Shown here one piece after another: positions 33,226 to 44,144 of a stretch of DNA of 64,000 bases. The DNA comes from Neopestalotiopsis rosae (Eukaryota > Ascomycota > Sordariomycetes > Amphisphaeriales > Sporocadaceae). Both the position numbers and the translations under genes were made by a program. Each line of letters opens with the position of its first letter. Position 1 is the stretch's first letter. The stretch spans positions 1,178,001 to 1,242,000 of the forward strand of contig JALGAS010000001.1 of the NCBI GenBank assembly GCA_023078685.1, in the 5' to 3' direction. Below the pieces are notes generated by a model, which ran no database searches, was not told the DNA's origin, and saw nothing but the letters and a program-made list of their open reading frames with translations.

Positions 33226-34084
33226 ATTCCTCAAACTTCTTTCTGCAACTTTTGTAGACCTTGGACATTACTTACACACAACGGGGCCTTAGGCCCCTAA
33301 GGTAATTCCACTGGTGACTTGACTACATTCATTTCCGATCGTGCCGTCTCGCCAAACTCTCCAGGTACATTGTTTGAATTTTCCTTTTCCAGTTTCACAA
33401 TCTCGGCTTGGTCAGCAGCTCCAGCTCCAGTTCCAGTGTCAACGGCTGATACGGCGACATGATACACTGAAGCTTCTGGGACTTAGAAATGACTTGAAAA
33501 TACTCTGGTAGCTTAGCTGAGTTGATACAATCCCATATCCTAACAAAAGAAAGAAAATCAGGAAAGAATAACTTTGTGGAACGGGGACACCGGCTTCAAA
33601 ATTTGGCTAATCTTCAAGTCTCAGATGACCGAGATAAAGTTACTCAAGCAGCATGGTCAAATGATCTAAATAAATAGTCCATCGAAATGTCCAAAACCAT
33701 TCTCGAACCACAAACTCACTTCTAAATAGCAAATGCGGCCTGTTGTGGCTGTCGCAGGCTGGGATCGTCGACTATTCCTGCAAACCTGCAGCTATATTTG
33801 ATGGTAGTAGTCAATATTTGGGGTACCGCTACAAATTCTAGCATAAATTCTGTGGGAAGTATTTTCCGAGGTATGGCGTATAAGATCTGCAGGTTCCGTC
33901 ATAGGGTAGTCGTACAGCTGCATACTGACTTGGCATCTCCGATGAGGGGCAATGGACACAGGGATAATGTATGTGGACTGGAAGCTTTGTGCCATGCACA
34001 ACATCATGAGAAAAGTTCAGAGAGGCATCACTTTTCTGTGATTGCCTGGTCGAAACTCAATCCCATTGAATATAAGCCGACGAC
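33226..34084. other. intergenic, promoter of the cyclase-family gene
   Basis: No gene is seen; only short frames without motifs. GAATATAAG ends 9 bases before the ATG at 34085 and is too close to be its TATA box. Confidence 0.55.
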
Positions 34085-35184
34085 ATGGCGAGCAAGTCGT
34101 TCATGGATATGAAATACGACGAACTACCAGATCCCACAAAAGTATGGGTCGGCTCACCGAAAAGCCGTGAAGAAGGCCTCGGGCGGTTGGCATTACTCAC
34201 AGAGGATCGTGTGCGCAAGGCCGCCGCTGAGCAGATCCGAACAGGACGGCGCGTGGGCATGAATTGGGAGCTCACCAAGATGGAAACCCCCGGGTTGGGA
34301 CGCCAGCCATGCGAGCACTCAATCATACCGCTCTTGGGCGGCTTGTGTTTCGACGATGTATACCGCTTCAATCCACGTGAGAAAACGCCGCCGTCATATC
34401 TCATCGAAGTACTGACATGAAGACACCAGAACAGAGCAGTCAATGGGACGGCCTTCGGCACTTTGGTATGAAAGTCAAGACAGACTCCAATGACGAACAG
34501 CACTCAGGAGTGAAGCGCCTCTTCTACGGTGGTACCACGGAGGCCGAAATCTTGGAAAAGGGAAACGACAGAATCGGCATCCAGCACTGGGCGCGTGAAG
34601 GCATCACGGCCCGCGGTGTGTTGATCGACTATGCATCGTGGGCCGACAGCAAGGGACTCGAGTACACGACGTTCTCGCAGCACACCATTACCCTTGGCGA
34701 TATTCTCGAGATTGCGCAAGCGTCCAACATCAAGTTCGAAAGAGGGGACGTTCTTCTCATTCGCAGTGGTTTCACGCGGGAATGGGAGGGAATGTCCTCG
34801 GATGCCAAAAAGGCATATTCAACCTCGAAAACTCCGCTACATGCCGGCGTCGAGGCCACTACTGATATGCTAAGGTGGCTTTGGGATACTGGCTTCTCGG
34901 CCGTTGCTGGAGACGCGATATCGTTCGAGGTCTTTCCGCCCACTGGAGATCTAATGCTTCATGAGCATATCCTCGCTGGATGGGGGATGCCAATCGGTGC
35001 GTAGCTGAGGATGATGTGCTTGTGAGGAATCTTTGCTAACCTTGATGTAGGTGAAATGTTTGACCTGGAAGGGTTGTCTAGGATCTGCAAGGAACTCGGT
35101 CGCTGGACGTTCTTCTTCACGTCAATGCCTCTCAATATGCCCGGCGGTGTCTCATCGCCACCGAATGCGCAAGCAATCTTTTGA
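34085..35184 (+). CDS. cyclase-family (kynurenine formamidase-like fold) metal hydrolase
   Basis: Exons 34085-34376, 34430-34996 and 35051-35184 encode 330 residues, the usual length of the fungal branch of this family. The first join makes FNP-QQSSQWDGLRHFG, where SQWDGLRH is the fungal form of the metal-binding HxGTHxDxxxH motif. Other conserved parts are IGIQHWAREGITARGVLIDYASW, ERGDVLLIRSGF, AVAGDAISFEVFPP, LHEHILAGWGMPIGEMFDLEGL and the terminal FFFTSMPLNMPGGVSSPPNAQAIF. These proteins hydrolyse amides or lactones, or act in aromatic catabolism; the substrate is unknown here. All introns are GT-AG with CTGAC-like branch points. It has no signal peptide. It is the first of four plus-strand genes over 9 kb that include a lactonase and a Baeyer-Villiger-type monooxygenase. 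Confidence 0.92.
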
Positions 35185-37018
35185 GCGGCTATGATGCGGC
35201 ATTGATGTACTCTGCAGATGTTCAAAGGAGTCGGCCACTAGGTATCAGGCCGGCGAAGTATAAGTCCGGGTTCCCAGGGTGTATGTGCATCTGTTCTGGA
35301 TATGGAGCCATTGTTCGAGGATCGTCACTATATCGATAAATAGCCTTTGCCAGATCTCTCCACCGGCTGTCGCATGCTGAACGTGCCTCTCAAAGTGAGA
35401 TGTCCTCTGACTGTCCAATCGCTTAGACAGTGACCATGATTTGGTGAGATCGGCGGCAAGGTGAACGTCGTCGCTTGCTTTTCGCCTCGAATGACTTGGA
35501 TCAAGTTGTATCCTAAAGACGTATCCAGATGCAGAAATGTCGGCATGAATCGCTTGCGCTGAACGTGGCTGAAAATACCACTATTTTCATCGACGCGTAA
35601 TCTCATGGGCCTCTTTTTTGTGTACCTACCTAACCTAGGTGGTACCATGAAGTATGGGGGAGAATCGAGAGCGTGTGGAAGCCGCCTGGCTGCTAAAGTA
35701 CCTACCCAACGGACGCAGCATCCACTAAACTGGGCAGTACAATCCGGACCCTTCGGCGTCTCTTGACCCTTGTCCCCTTTTTTGACTGATCGCTTGAGCA
35801 CAAAAGGGAACGGAAGCAGATGATATATTGACGTCGACAGAGCATACGTGGTCAGGCACTAAGATTGGTGCCAGGGTAACGAACCACTGTCGATTGTCCT
35901 TCCATGTGAGCATGTCGAGTCTGGTATTTTACTCGTACGAAATGAGGATGGTCTCCCTGCCTACAAAGTACGTAGGCGCACACCACAGTTGCTGTACCAA
36001 TTCGGCCGGGGTTGTATAGGATTTTCTCCGATGAGATGAAGGACAGTTCTGGTTGGAAGGGAAAAAAGCTTGTCGAATTCCTTTCATGCATTTCCACAAA
36101 ACCATCCAGGGGAACTTGTCATCATGGCCGTGTCCTTGTTAGACGTTCATTGGGGACCGTGGGGCTGCTATGGAAGCATACATTTTAAGGAACAGTACCA
36201 AGCTTTTTGCTAGACCCAGTCAACCCAGGATTGCGGAGCTACCGGAGCTTGGCCGTGGAACTCTGCCGCCTTTACATGGAGATATACTTGCCCTATCTTG
36301 CCTTAAGGGACCGCGTACCTAACCTTTAGGGAGGGCTAATATGACATGTGCATCAAGCGAGTCTCTTATTTCAAAAGTCATTGGCTTATGAAAGAATAGC
36401 CCTTGTTTACGATTGGGCTTGCAAAGTGATTCCATCTGAAGAATACCATTTAAAATACATTGATTATTGCTTGACCTCACAGCGGAGATACCGTCCATGC
36501 ACTTGTTTTAACTCCAGAGTTCAAAGGCCCGGGTCCCATTCATTCATTTCTCGTTGATTCCTCGACGGCAGAACCCTGTACAGAATCTTGTTTCATGTTT
36601 CCACCGCCGCTCCGTAAGACGCGTGGCCCGGGGAAGTCGCAATTACCAACGATACCGTCACTATTGGGCCATGGAAGAAAAACGACGGCGGGACCCTGGG
36701 TAAAAACAGAACAGCTTGATCCCACTTCCCGAGCCTCATTTCGTAATGCTGGATGGCCACTATCACAAGTCTGGTATAGCCTCCCGGCAATTGATTGACC
36801 AGACGTTGAAAGCCCCGGACTATGGTGTCCACCTCCCTGGACTCGTACGTACATTCCTCACTCTATTGTACCATAGGGCCTGTACGCCGACATCCAGGAG
36901 TACCCGTGATGGATACCAGCCTTGAGGTATAAACAGTCTTGGAGCGGCCCTCCTCATTCCATCATGGAGATAGAGCCGTGTCACCCAAGTCTGTCTTTCT
37001 CTCCAATCCTTCAACACA
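35185..37018. other. 1.8-kb intergenic before the lactonase gene
   Basis: No gene is supported. TACCTACCTAACCTAGG-like words occur near 35623-35640. The last 100 bases hold a TATA box and the leader of the lactonase gene. Confidence 0.55.
36928..36933 (+). promoter_or_regulatory. TATA box of the lactonase gene
   Basis: TATAAA lies 86 bp upstream of the ATG at 37019, a typical fungal distance. Confidence 0.5.
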
Positions 37019-38332
37019 ATGTATTCCCTTCTTGTACTTGCTGCCGCGGCTGTGCCAGCGCTGGCTGATACGCACTATTTCTTTGCGGGTTCCTTTTCTG
37101 GCACAACCATTTACGGCGTTGAGTTTGACGATGCGGCTTCCACCCTTACATTGGTCAACAACATCACCACCAGTGCAAGTGGTGGCAGCAAGTGGATCAA
37201 CATTGATGTAAGTTGTCAGAAAGAAGATGTTGATTTTCCGTCGAGTCATGACTAATGAAGACGATAGGCTGCCAAGGAGAACCTCTATGTAGGCACAACC
37301 GGATCTTTCCAGAGTTATGCCATTACCGACGACCTGAGTCTGACATACACGAGCGCCGTCAACCTGTCCTCGGACTGTAAGTCATAATAGAGAGCTCGAG
37401 AATATGTTAAGCCCAGTAATGCTTATCTGAAATGTCACTAGGCTCCAATGCAAACTTCATCACGTCTTCTACCGCATCGCCTTTTACCGTCTTTGCTACG
37501 GCCTATGGAGGCGGTTGTCCCAGCCAGGCCATTTCAGTTGATGACACTGGAGCATTGGTCGCAGTCTTTGCAAACGCCACTTACGATAGCTCTGGAGGTG
37601 TTCACGGAACGGCGCTGAGCCCCAACAACGACTTTCTCTACTCTGCCGACGACATTGGCAATGCCGTCTGGGTACACTCGTACGACGCAGAGACTGGCAC
37701 TGTCGAGGAGGTCCAGTACCTGGCCGCTGCCAGCGATTCTGACCCTCGCCATGTGACTGTCCACCCCAACGGCCAGTGGGTGTATGTTGTCTACGAGGCA
37801 GGAAACTCTGTCGCAGCTTACCAGCGTGACAACACCACTGGAGAGCTGACCTTTGATAACACCACCTACTCGCTGCTTCCTACTGGTAAGTCGAATCTTG
37901 CATGGCCTCAACACGCCGAGTGAGTGACTGACATGGCCCGTAGGCTTCACCAACTCGTCCTCTTACTGGGCCGACGAGGTTCTCATCTCCATACCGGCCA
38001 GCAACAGCAGCGCCACGTCGCCCAAGTACCTGCTCGCCGCGACGCGCTCCCGCACGACCGGCATCTCCGGCTACGTCTCTGCCTTTGCCCTCGACAGCGA
38101 GACGGGCGCCATCACCGAGCAGCTGTTCCTGACCCCCACGACCAACAGCGGCGGCTCTGCCAACGCCGTCGCCCCGGCGCCGTTTGGCGAGGACTACTTT
38201 GCCATCACCGACAGCGGGTCCAACTTTGTCGAGATTTGGAAGATTGACGCTTCCGACGACGCAACGACGGCTGCCCCCGTCGCGCATCTCGATCTCGCCA
38301 GTGGTCCCGCCAATGTCCAGTGGGTGAACTAG
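37019..38332 (+). CDS. secreted seven-bladed beta-propeller lactonase (carboxymuconate cyclase-like)
   Basis: Exons 37019-37207, 37268-37376, 37442-37885 and 37944-38332 encode 376 residues. The first 17 residues (MYSLLVLAAAAVPALAD) form a clear signal peptide. The rest is a run of short beta-strand repeats typical of the lactonase / 3-carboxy-cis,cis-muconate lactonizing enzyme propeller: HYFFAGSFSGTTIYGVEF, GVHGTALSPNNDFLYSADDIGNAVWVHSYD, SDPRHVTVHPNGQWVYVVYEAGNSVAAYQ and ANAVAPAPFGEDYFAITDSGSNFVEIWKI. Several N-x-S/T sites fit secretion. Cytosolic relatives cyclise carboxymuconate in the protocatechuate pathway, but secreted members have unknown substrates, so the assignment to that reaction is weak. 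All four exon joins are in frame with GT-AG ends. Confidence 0.9.
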
Positions 38333-39405
38333 AGGTCGTCCCTGAGGGGTGTTTGATCCGTGCATCAAGAAGCTTGCGTCGAGTATATAGTGTTTAGAGG
38401 TTCTTGTCAATATATCAGACCATTGTACATACCGGCTCATTCGAACATGATGGAATTTTCGAAATGAATTGCCGCCAAATGGAAGAATTAAAAGAGTGGA
38501 TGATAGCTAATCTCATCTTTGAGCAGGACGGATGTCTTCTTGTCCCAGTCACATCAGCCGAACGTGAAGCGGCACCGACCGAACCCAGAGAAAAACCATT
38601 CGACAGCGACAGATTTGCATGCCGCGCCGGAGCCCATGGCGATCGTGACTATTGCGCGCATTGCATTCATTGACTGCAAAGAGCAGTGAAAGCAGGGCAC
38701 GCGTCGGTGTAAGTGCCGACATCAATGCAAGCATCTAGACAAGCCATAACGGCAGCGCGGATCTTTAAACATGAGCGACAGACTTGCGAAACGATTGAGG
38801 CTATGTCGACCAGCCAGCCAAGATTAATGGAAGGCATTATAGAAGCTTCTTGTCGGTCGATGCAGTGAAGAACCGAGTCTCGACTATGTGCAGATCATAC
38901 TGCGGCCGTGTCGAAATGCGGCCACTCAGAGCCGTCGACGGTGCTGTAGCACCCCAGCACGTTTTGGGTGCTCGGTGGTTTATCTCCATTATGATGGGCG
39001 CCGGGGGATAGGCTTCTCCACAAAGATGGCCTGGCGATGGTAGCATTATTCAGAGCGCCGAAACCCCCCCGGTCACCCCCGGTTCGATGTTGGAAACAGT
39101 CTTTGATGGAATGACACTGCCACGTGAAATGCACAGAAGTAGTAGGAGCAATAGTCAGAACTGCGAGAACCTCGAGACCAGATGGTTGTGTATAAGTATC
39201 GTCTCATTCCACGGCCTGTCAACTGAATTCTCAAGCGCTTCATCCTGACTTTTTATCCGTCGAAACCTGTCGTCTTTATTCGCAGTAGCCATTTTCATTT
39301 CTCTGCCCTGGCTGGCAATTCTATTTCTTCAAATACTACATTACATAATAAATCGCTGTGCGCTTGCCTCAAAATAATACCCACCAAACACACAACATCA
39401 TCACC
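38333..39405. other. intergenic
   Basis: No gene is recognised. An 89-codon frame at 38404-38673 has no motif. TATAAG at 39191-39196 may serve the small secreted protein gene downstream. Confidence 0.55.
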
Positions 39406-39957
39406 ATGTACTCTCCTCAACTCTTAGTCGCTACCATCATGGCCGCCAGCGTTGCCCTGACAGGTGCTCGTAAGTCCACTTTACGCAGATGTCAGAGATT
39501 CGTAATCGAGAAACTCACACACATAAAATCGCAGTCAGCATACAGCCCCGCCAAGACTCATTGGCATGCAACCTGGCGCGCTTCCAAATCGTCAAGGCCA
39601 TTGGCGACACCAAGAGCGCCGTGGCCGACATCCAGGACCCGGCGGTACAGTCGGCCGCGGCCGCCGGGGTCAAGACGGCCCAGGGCGGTGTCGCTCAGGT
39701 GGCCGGGTCCATCTTGACGGGCGCCGCGCCCTCGGCCGACGGTCGTGATGCGGTCGAGAGCGGACTCAATGCGACGAGCGCGGCTCTTGCGGGTGGCGAT
39801 GCGTGAGTCCTGGGCCTATGGAGTTTCGATTGTTTTTCCCGATGTTTTATTTTGCTAATTTTTCGATTTGTGTAGCTCCGACCCAGCTATAGCTACCGCT
39901 CAAACGTCACTGGCGGATGCGGTTGCAGCAGGACAAGATGTGCTCGCAAACTGCTAG
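39406..39957 (+). CDS. small secreted alanine-rich protein
   Basis: Three exons, 39406-39469, 39535-39802 and 39876-39957, encode 137 residues. A signal peptide (MYSPQLLVATIMAASVALTGA) precedes a mature part with only two cysteines. One is near its start (LACNLARFQIVKAIGDTKSAV) and the other is the last residue (DVLANC), probably a disulphide closing a helical bundle. The middle is rich in Ala, Gly, Ser and Asp, with helix-forming repeats such as AVQSAAAAGVKTAQGGVAQVAGS. I recall similar short secreted proteins in other fungi but no established function; they could be wall-associated or effector-like. Splice sites are canonical. It lies between the lactonase and the monooxygenase in the same orientation. 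Confidence 0.82.
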
Positions 39958-40583
39958 ATTTGGATCGAGTGCAAATTACTTCTAGACGCATGATTTAAAT
40001 CGGACAAAATAAAAACGAATCATATAGTTAATGAAATAAATAAACATAAATAAACATAAATACTATCAATATTCCCCGAGCAAGCGAAGTTCAAGGGCTG
40101 TTATGAGAATCAAGGATAAGAACATATAATAGACTGCATAAATGAGCTTAGTCCTATTTGAAATAGCGGCCACTATTGACATCGTTCTATAGCCGACTAT
40201 AGCATGCACATCAGCCATTCAAAGCACGAGCTTGTTTATGCCTTCGAGCAGTCATGCAATTTTGAAAGCCGTGCATGTCTTTCCATGTTTAGCAAGTAAC
40301 CAGGTCGTTGCTATCAGTCATATTCATCTCAAACCTGCTATTCCGATCCTCAGGTTCAGCGACACCCGGAGTTCAGTCGGATATATTCGTACTCCATAGA
40401 ACCCCGCAAGTATACACAGCGGGGAGTGGCATGTCTACCTCGGGACTGGGCAGTGACGCCACAGGATCGGCTTTCATGTTGCCTTGAAGTAACAGACAAC
40501 CTCGAGAACTATTAGCTTCTTGTCACTGAGAATAAAGCACACTTACATATAGACCTCTTCTGCCATCGTCGTAACAACGCATC
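39958..40583. other. intergenic, monooxygenase promoter
   Basis: No gene is seen. It begins with an AT-rich 3' flank (40010-40070, repeated AAATAAACAT) and ends in the leader of the monooxygenase gene. Confidence 0.55.
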
Positions 40584-42909
40584 ATGTCGCCCGCTCGTGC
40601 CATGGAGATATCTGGTGCGCCCGACCCAGGCCACATCCCCCCGTCGGAAGCTGCGCACGATAACACGTGGTACAACCAAGACTTTGACGGCTACCGTATA
40701 TCCGAGCACCCGCTCTTTGCCAAAAGACGGCTGCGCGTGGTATGCGTTGGCGCCGGCGCCACCGGCCTGCAGCTGGCCTACAAGGCGGAGCGGGCCCTCG
40801 AGCAGGTCGACCTCCAGATCTACGAGAAGAACGCCGACGTGGGCGGCACCTGGCTCGAGAACCGCTACCCGGGCTGCGCGTGCGACATCCCGAGCCACGC
40901 GTACCACTTCACCTGGGCCCGGAACCCGGGCTGGGCGTCGTACTACTCGGGCGCCGGGGAGATATGGCGCTACTTCAAGGACGTCGCGGTCCGCTACGAT
41001 CTGGAAAAGTACGTCAAGCTCAACACCTCTGTCCGGAGCGCCGCGTGGGATGACGAGGCCGGCAAGTGGCACCTGCAAATATCGAGCGCCGCCGACGGGT
41101 CTGAATTCACCGACTCTTGTGACATTTTGATCTCGGCGTCGGGCATTCTCAACTCGTGGAAGTACCCAGACATACCCGGACTGGACGAGTTTGGCGGCAA
41201 GCTGATGCACTCTGCGCAGTGGGACGAGTCCTTTGTCTTTGACGACAGTGTGCGTGTTGCCGTCATTGGCGGAGGGAGCTCGGGCGTCCAGATCATACCG
41301 TCCCTACAGCCCAAGGTGAAGAAGCTGGTCGCGTTTCTGCGGTCCCCCGTGTGGGTGACGACTGGATTCGGCGCCAAGCACGCAGCTCCGGGTGGTACCA
41401 ATTTCGACTATTCGGAGGAGCAAAAAGAGGCTTTTCGAGAGGATACGGCTCTCCATGTCAAAGTAAGAGTTTTCCAGCGATGGAAATGGGTGACCGTGGC
41501 GAAGGAAGGGGGAAAACAAGACCCCTTGCCATGACGACCAGGTTCAAAACTGACTTTGCTGGATTGACAGTACTGCCGAGATGTCGAAGGAGAGCTCAAC
41601 AAGCGGTTCAACCTGATGCATCTGCACTCGGATGACCAAAAGAGCTCGAGAAAGCTCATTGCCGACATCATGGCGGACAAGATCAACGACGAGGCGCTCA
41701 CCAAGCGCATGGTGCCCGACTTTGCCCTCGGATGCCGGCGCATGACGCCCGGATCTGGCTATTTGGAATCTTTGACCAAGCCAAACGTTGAGGTCGTCCA
41801 TGAGAGCGTGGTCAGGCTGACCAAGACGGGAGTTGTGGATGGTGCTGGGATTGAGCACGAGGTTGATGTTGTGGTATGTTCCAAGCACACCCTTGAAAGC
41901 TTTTCGGCAGTCGTTCCCCCGGATGAACTTGGATAACCTGTATAGTAGGTCTGCGCAACTGGGTTCGACACGTCCTTCGCCCCCCATTTCAAGGTCACCG
42001 GAAGGCATGATGCGGATATCGCAAAGCAGTTTGGTGACTTTCCCAAAGGGTATCTTGGCATGACAGTGGTACGCAACTTCTCACCCTCCAAGCCTATAGA
42101 CCTTCCATGTGTTTGTTTTCTCAAAGCTGACAATATCGCCCAAGGAAAACTTCCCGAATCTATTCCGTACGCCTATTTTGCTCCGAGTAAGGAAAGCCCA
42201 CCACACGGAGGTATGCTGACGATTAGTGTTGCAGTCCTACTCGGCCCAAACAGCCCAACGAGCCATGGCAGTATCCTCCCCATCATGGAATGGGCCACAC
42301 GTTACATATTCCAAGTCATCACCAAGATGCAAACAGAGAACATCAAGGCCATCGAGCCCAAGGCAAGAGCCGTCAAGGAGTATTACAACCATACGCACGA
42401 GCTCATGAAACGGCTTGCTTGGTCTTCTCGTAAGTTGTTCACCTTTTCGGCGGCCACTGAGTTGGCGCGGGGGTGAATGGAAAAAAAAGGAGAGGGGAAG
42501 ACAGTCCCGCTAATTCCTCTTGCCAATCATCAACACAGCTTGTCGGTCATGGTTCAAGAATGGAAAGATTCACGGGCCCGTCACGGCCATCTATCCGGGC
42601 TCACGACTTCACTGGTTCGAGATGCTGTAAGTGGATGAGAAACTCGTGTTACTTTTTCCATATTTTGGGATAGTTCCCCAACTTTGGGCTAGATAGTTTT
42701 TGCGCCTGTCAATGCAAGAGAAATGCAGGGGGAAAATAAAGAGATAAACTAATATTTCCATCAGGAAGAACGTTCGGTGGGAGGATTATGAAATCGACTA
42801 CATGACAAACAATCGATTCCAGTTCATGGGCAATGGATTCAGTCAGACGGAATGTGATCCCGCCGGTGATCCGGTGTGGTACTTTGACGATCCTTTCACC
42901 AAGATCTAA
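40584..42909 (+). CDS. FAD-dependent Baeyer-Villiger-type monooxygenase
   Basis: Seven exons, 40584-41462, 41571-41873, 41949-42068, 42145-42166, 42235-42429, 42539-42626 and 42765-42909, encode 583 residues. The FAD Rossmann motif GAGATG is at 56-61 and the NADPH motif GGGSSG at 229-234. Between them is FGGKLMHSAQW from 203, the FxGxxxHxxxW fingerprint of Baeyer-Villiger enzymes (final position D rather than P). NKRFNLMHLHSDDQKSS, VCATGFDTSF and LLLGPNSPTSHGS are further family landmarks. Such enzymes insert oxygen beside a ketone to give esters or lactones. Exon 4 has only 22 nt (ENFPNLF plus one base) with an AAG acceptor; I chose it because it yields MTV-ENFPNLF-LLLGPNSP without a gap. 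GC content is high in exon 1. No signal peptide. Neighbours include a lactonase and a cyclase-family hydrolase. Confidence 0.92.
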
Positions 42910-44073
42910 GCTTTGGAAGCAGGAGGCCCATGAAAGGGCATATATTGCAAGATGCAGAATTTTGTAGGGAGGAATGATTTTGAATGCCATTTTGGAGAGG
43001 TTTATAGGCATTGTCACATCACTCTAGTTGTAGTCATTATTTCTCACGGAATCATGATTCTATTCTCCGCCTCTGTTCCAACCAAGAAATATGATCTGCA
43101 TTACACGAGCACATCTTTAGGACAGGCTCAGATGACATATGTACCAGCAGAGCCACTGCTTGCTATAGCTGAGTGATCAGCGTCGCATATACGATTTTTG
43201 AGCTCATATGCGACATTCTCCCCTCCCGTCTTCCCTGTGCACCCTGGATTCGAAGCACAATGGGCAGTATGCTCATGCTCAGTCTCGACACAGTCTAGAC
43301 ACAGCCTAGAAACTTACTCGATATCATGTTGTAAGTAAGGAGAGAAAAGTCATCGTGTTAGTGTGCACTATCAGAATATGACATGCTTTATTATCGTCGC
43401 GCCGGGTCAGTGTTTACCTCGCAGCTTGTCGATCACTCAGTGAAGCACTTCGAAGTGACTTTGCATGCGACGCGCTCCGCACACGTACCCCTGCCAAAAA
43501 CGCACGGCTTGCTCTTCTTTCGAAAGCCGGCAGCCTTTTCTGGATCTAAATCCATCTGCCGCCCTCAAGTCGTGGGCCTGCTGCTTCCAGCCTCAAGATT
43601 GACAAGTACAACCATGTAAGTACTCGGATTCCGAGTATGTACCACAAGGAAGACTTGGAAGGAAGCGTATACAGAAAAAAACAAACGCATGGCAAGGACG
43701 GGACTGACGTTGCTAATTTATCGGAAGCAAAATAGAGGGTCTGAGACTGCAAAACAAAGCTTAAACCAAATAGAGCATTCGGCATTGCGCAAACGATAAT
43801 AAAGACTTTACAACATATGTCAAGGTCCATAAGACACCCAGAGAATAGCGAAGAACAAGGTTGGTCAGATTGACCTTCAAAGCATGGAAAGTAAAAAGAC
43901 CAAGGACGAAAAGAACGTATGTCGTCCATTGCTGTCAATCGAGAAATCAGTCACGTGGTTGCAGTAAGCATTGTGCACACCAAGCTGGCTTTGCAGAGTG
44001 AAATTCTATATATTTCACCATACACGAACGTGAAAGAAAAAAAGTTCGCCAAAAAAAAAAAAAGAGTAGAAGT
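42910..44073. other. intergenic
   Basis: No protein gene is supported; frames of 60-130 codons lack motifs. The right end holds the Pol III terminator of the tRNA gene. Confidence 0.55.
44051..44063 (-). terminator. Pol III terminator (T13)
   Basis: Thirteen A on the plus strand, read as T on the minus strand, lie 10 bases after the 3' end of the tRNA gene. Confidence 0.8.
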
Positions 44074-44144
44074 AGCACCACTCCGTTTCGATCGGAGGTC
44101 CTCCGGGTTATGAGCCCGGCGCGCTTCCGCTGCGCCATGGTGCT
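44074..44144 (-). tRNA. initiator tRNA-Met (CAT), no intron
   Basis: The 71 bases fold into a complete cloverleaf. There is a 7-bp acceptor stem AGCACCA/TGGTGCT, a D stem GCGC/GCGC with loop AGCGGAA, and an anticodon stem CCGGG/CCCGG with loop CTCATAA (anticodon CAT). The T stem is CTCCG/CGGAG with loop ATCGAAA. Three features mark the eukaryotic initiator rather than elongator tRNA: the A1-T72 pair, ATCG instead of TTCG in the T loop, and three G-C pairs at the bottom of the anticodon stem. A T13 terminator follows. CCA is not encoded, as expected. Confidence 0.96.

Noticed and set aside
40512..41210. 232-codon minus-strand frame
   Set aside because: It is opposite the GC-rich first exon of the monooxygenase, and the translation is a Val/Arg-rich shadow.
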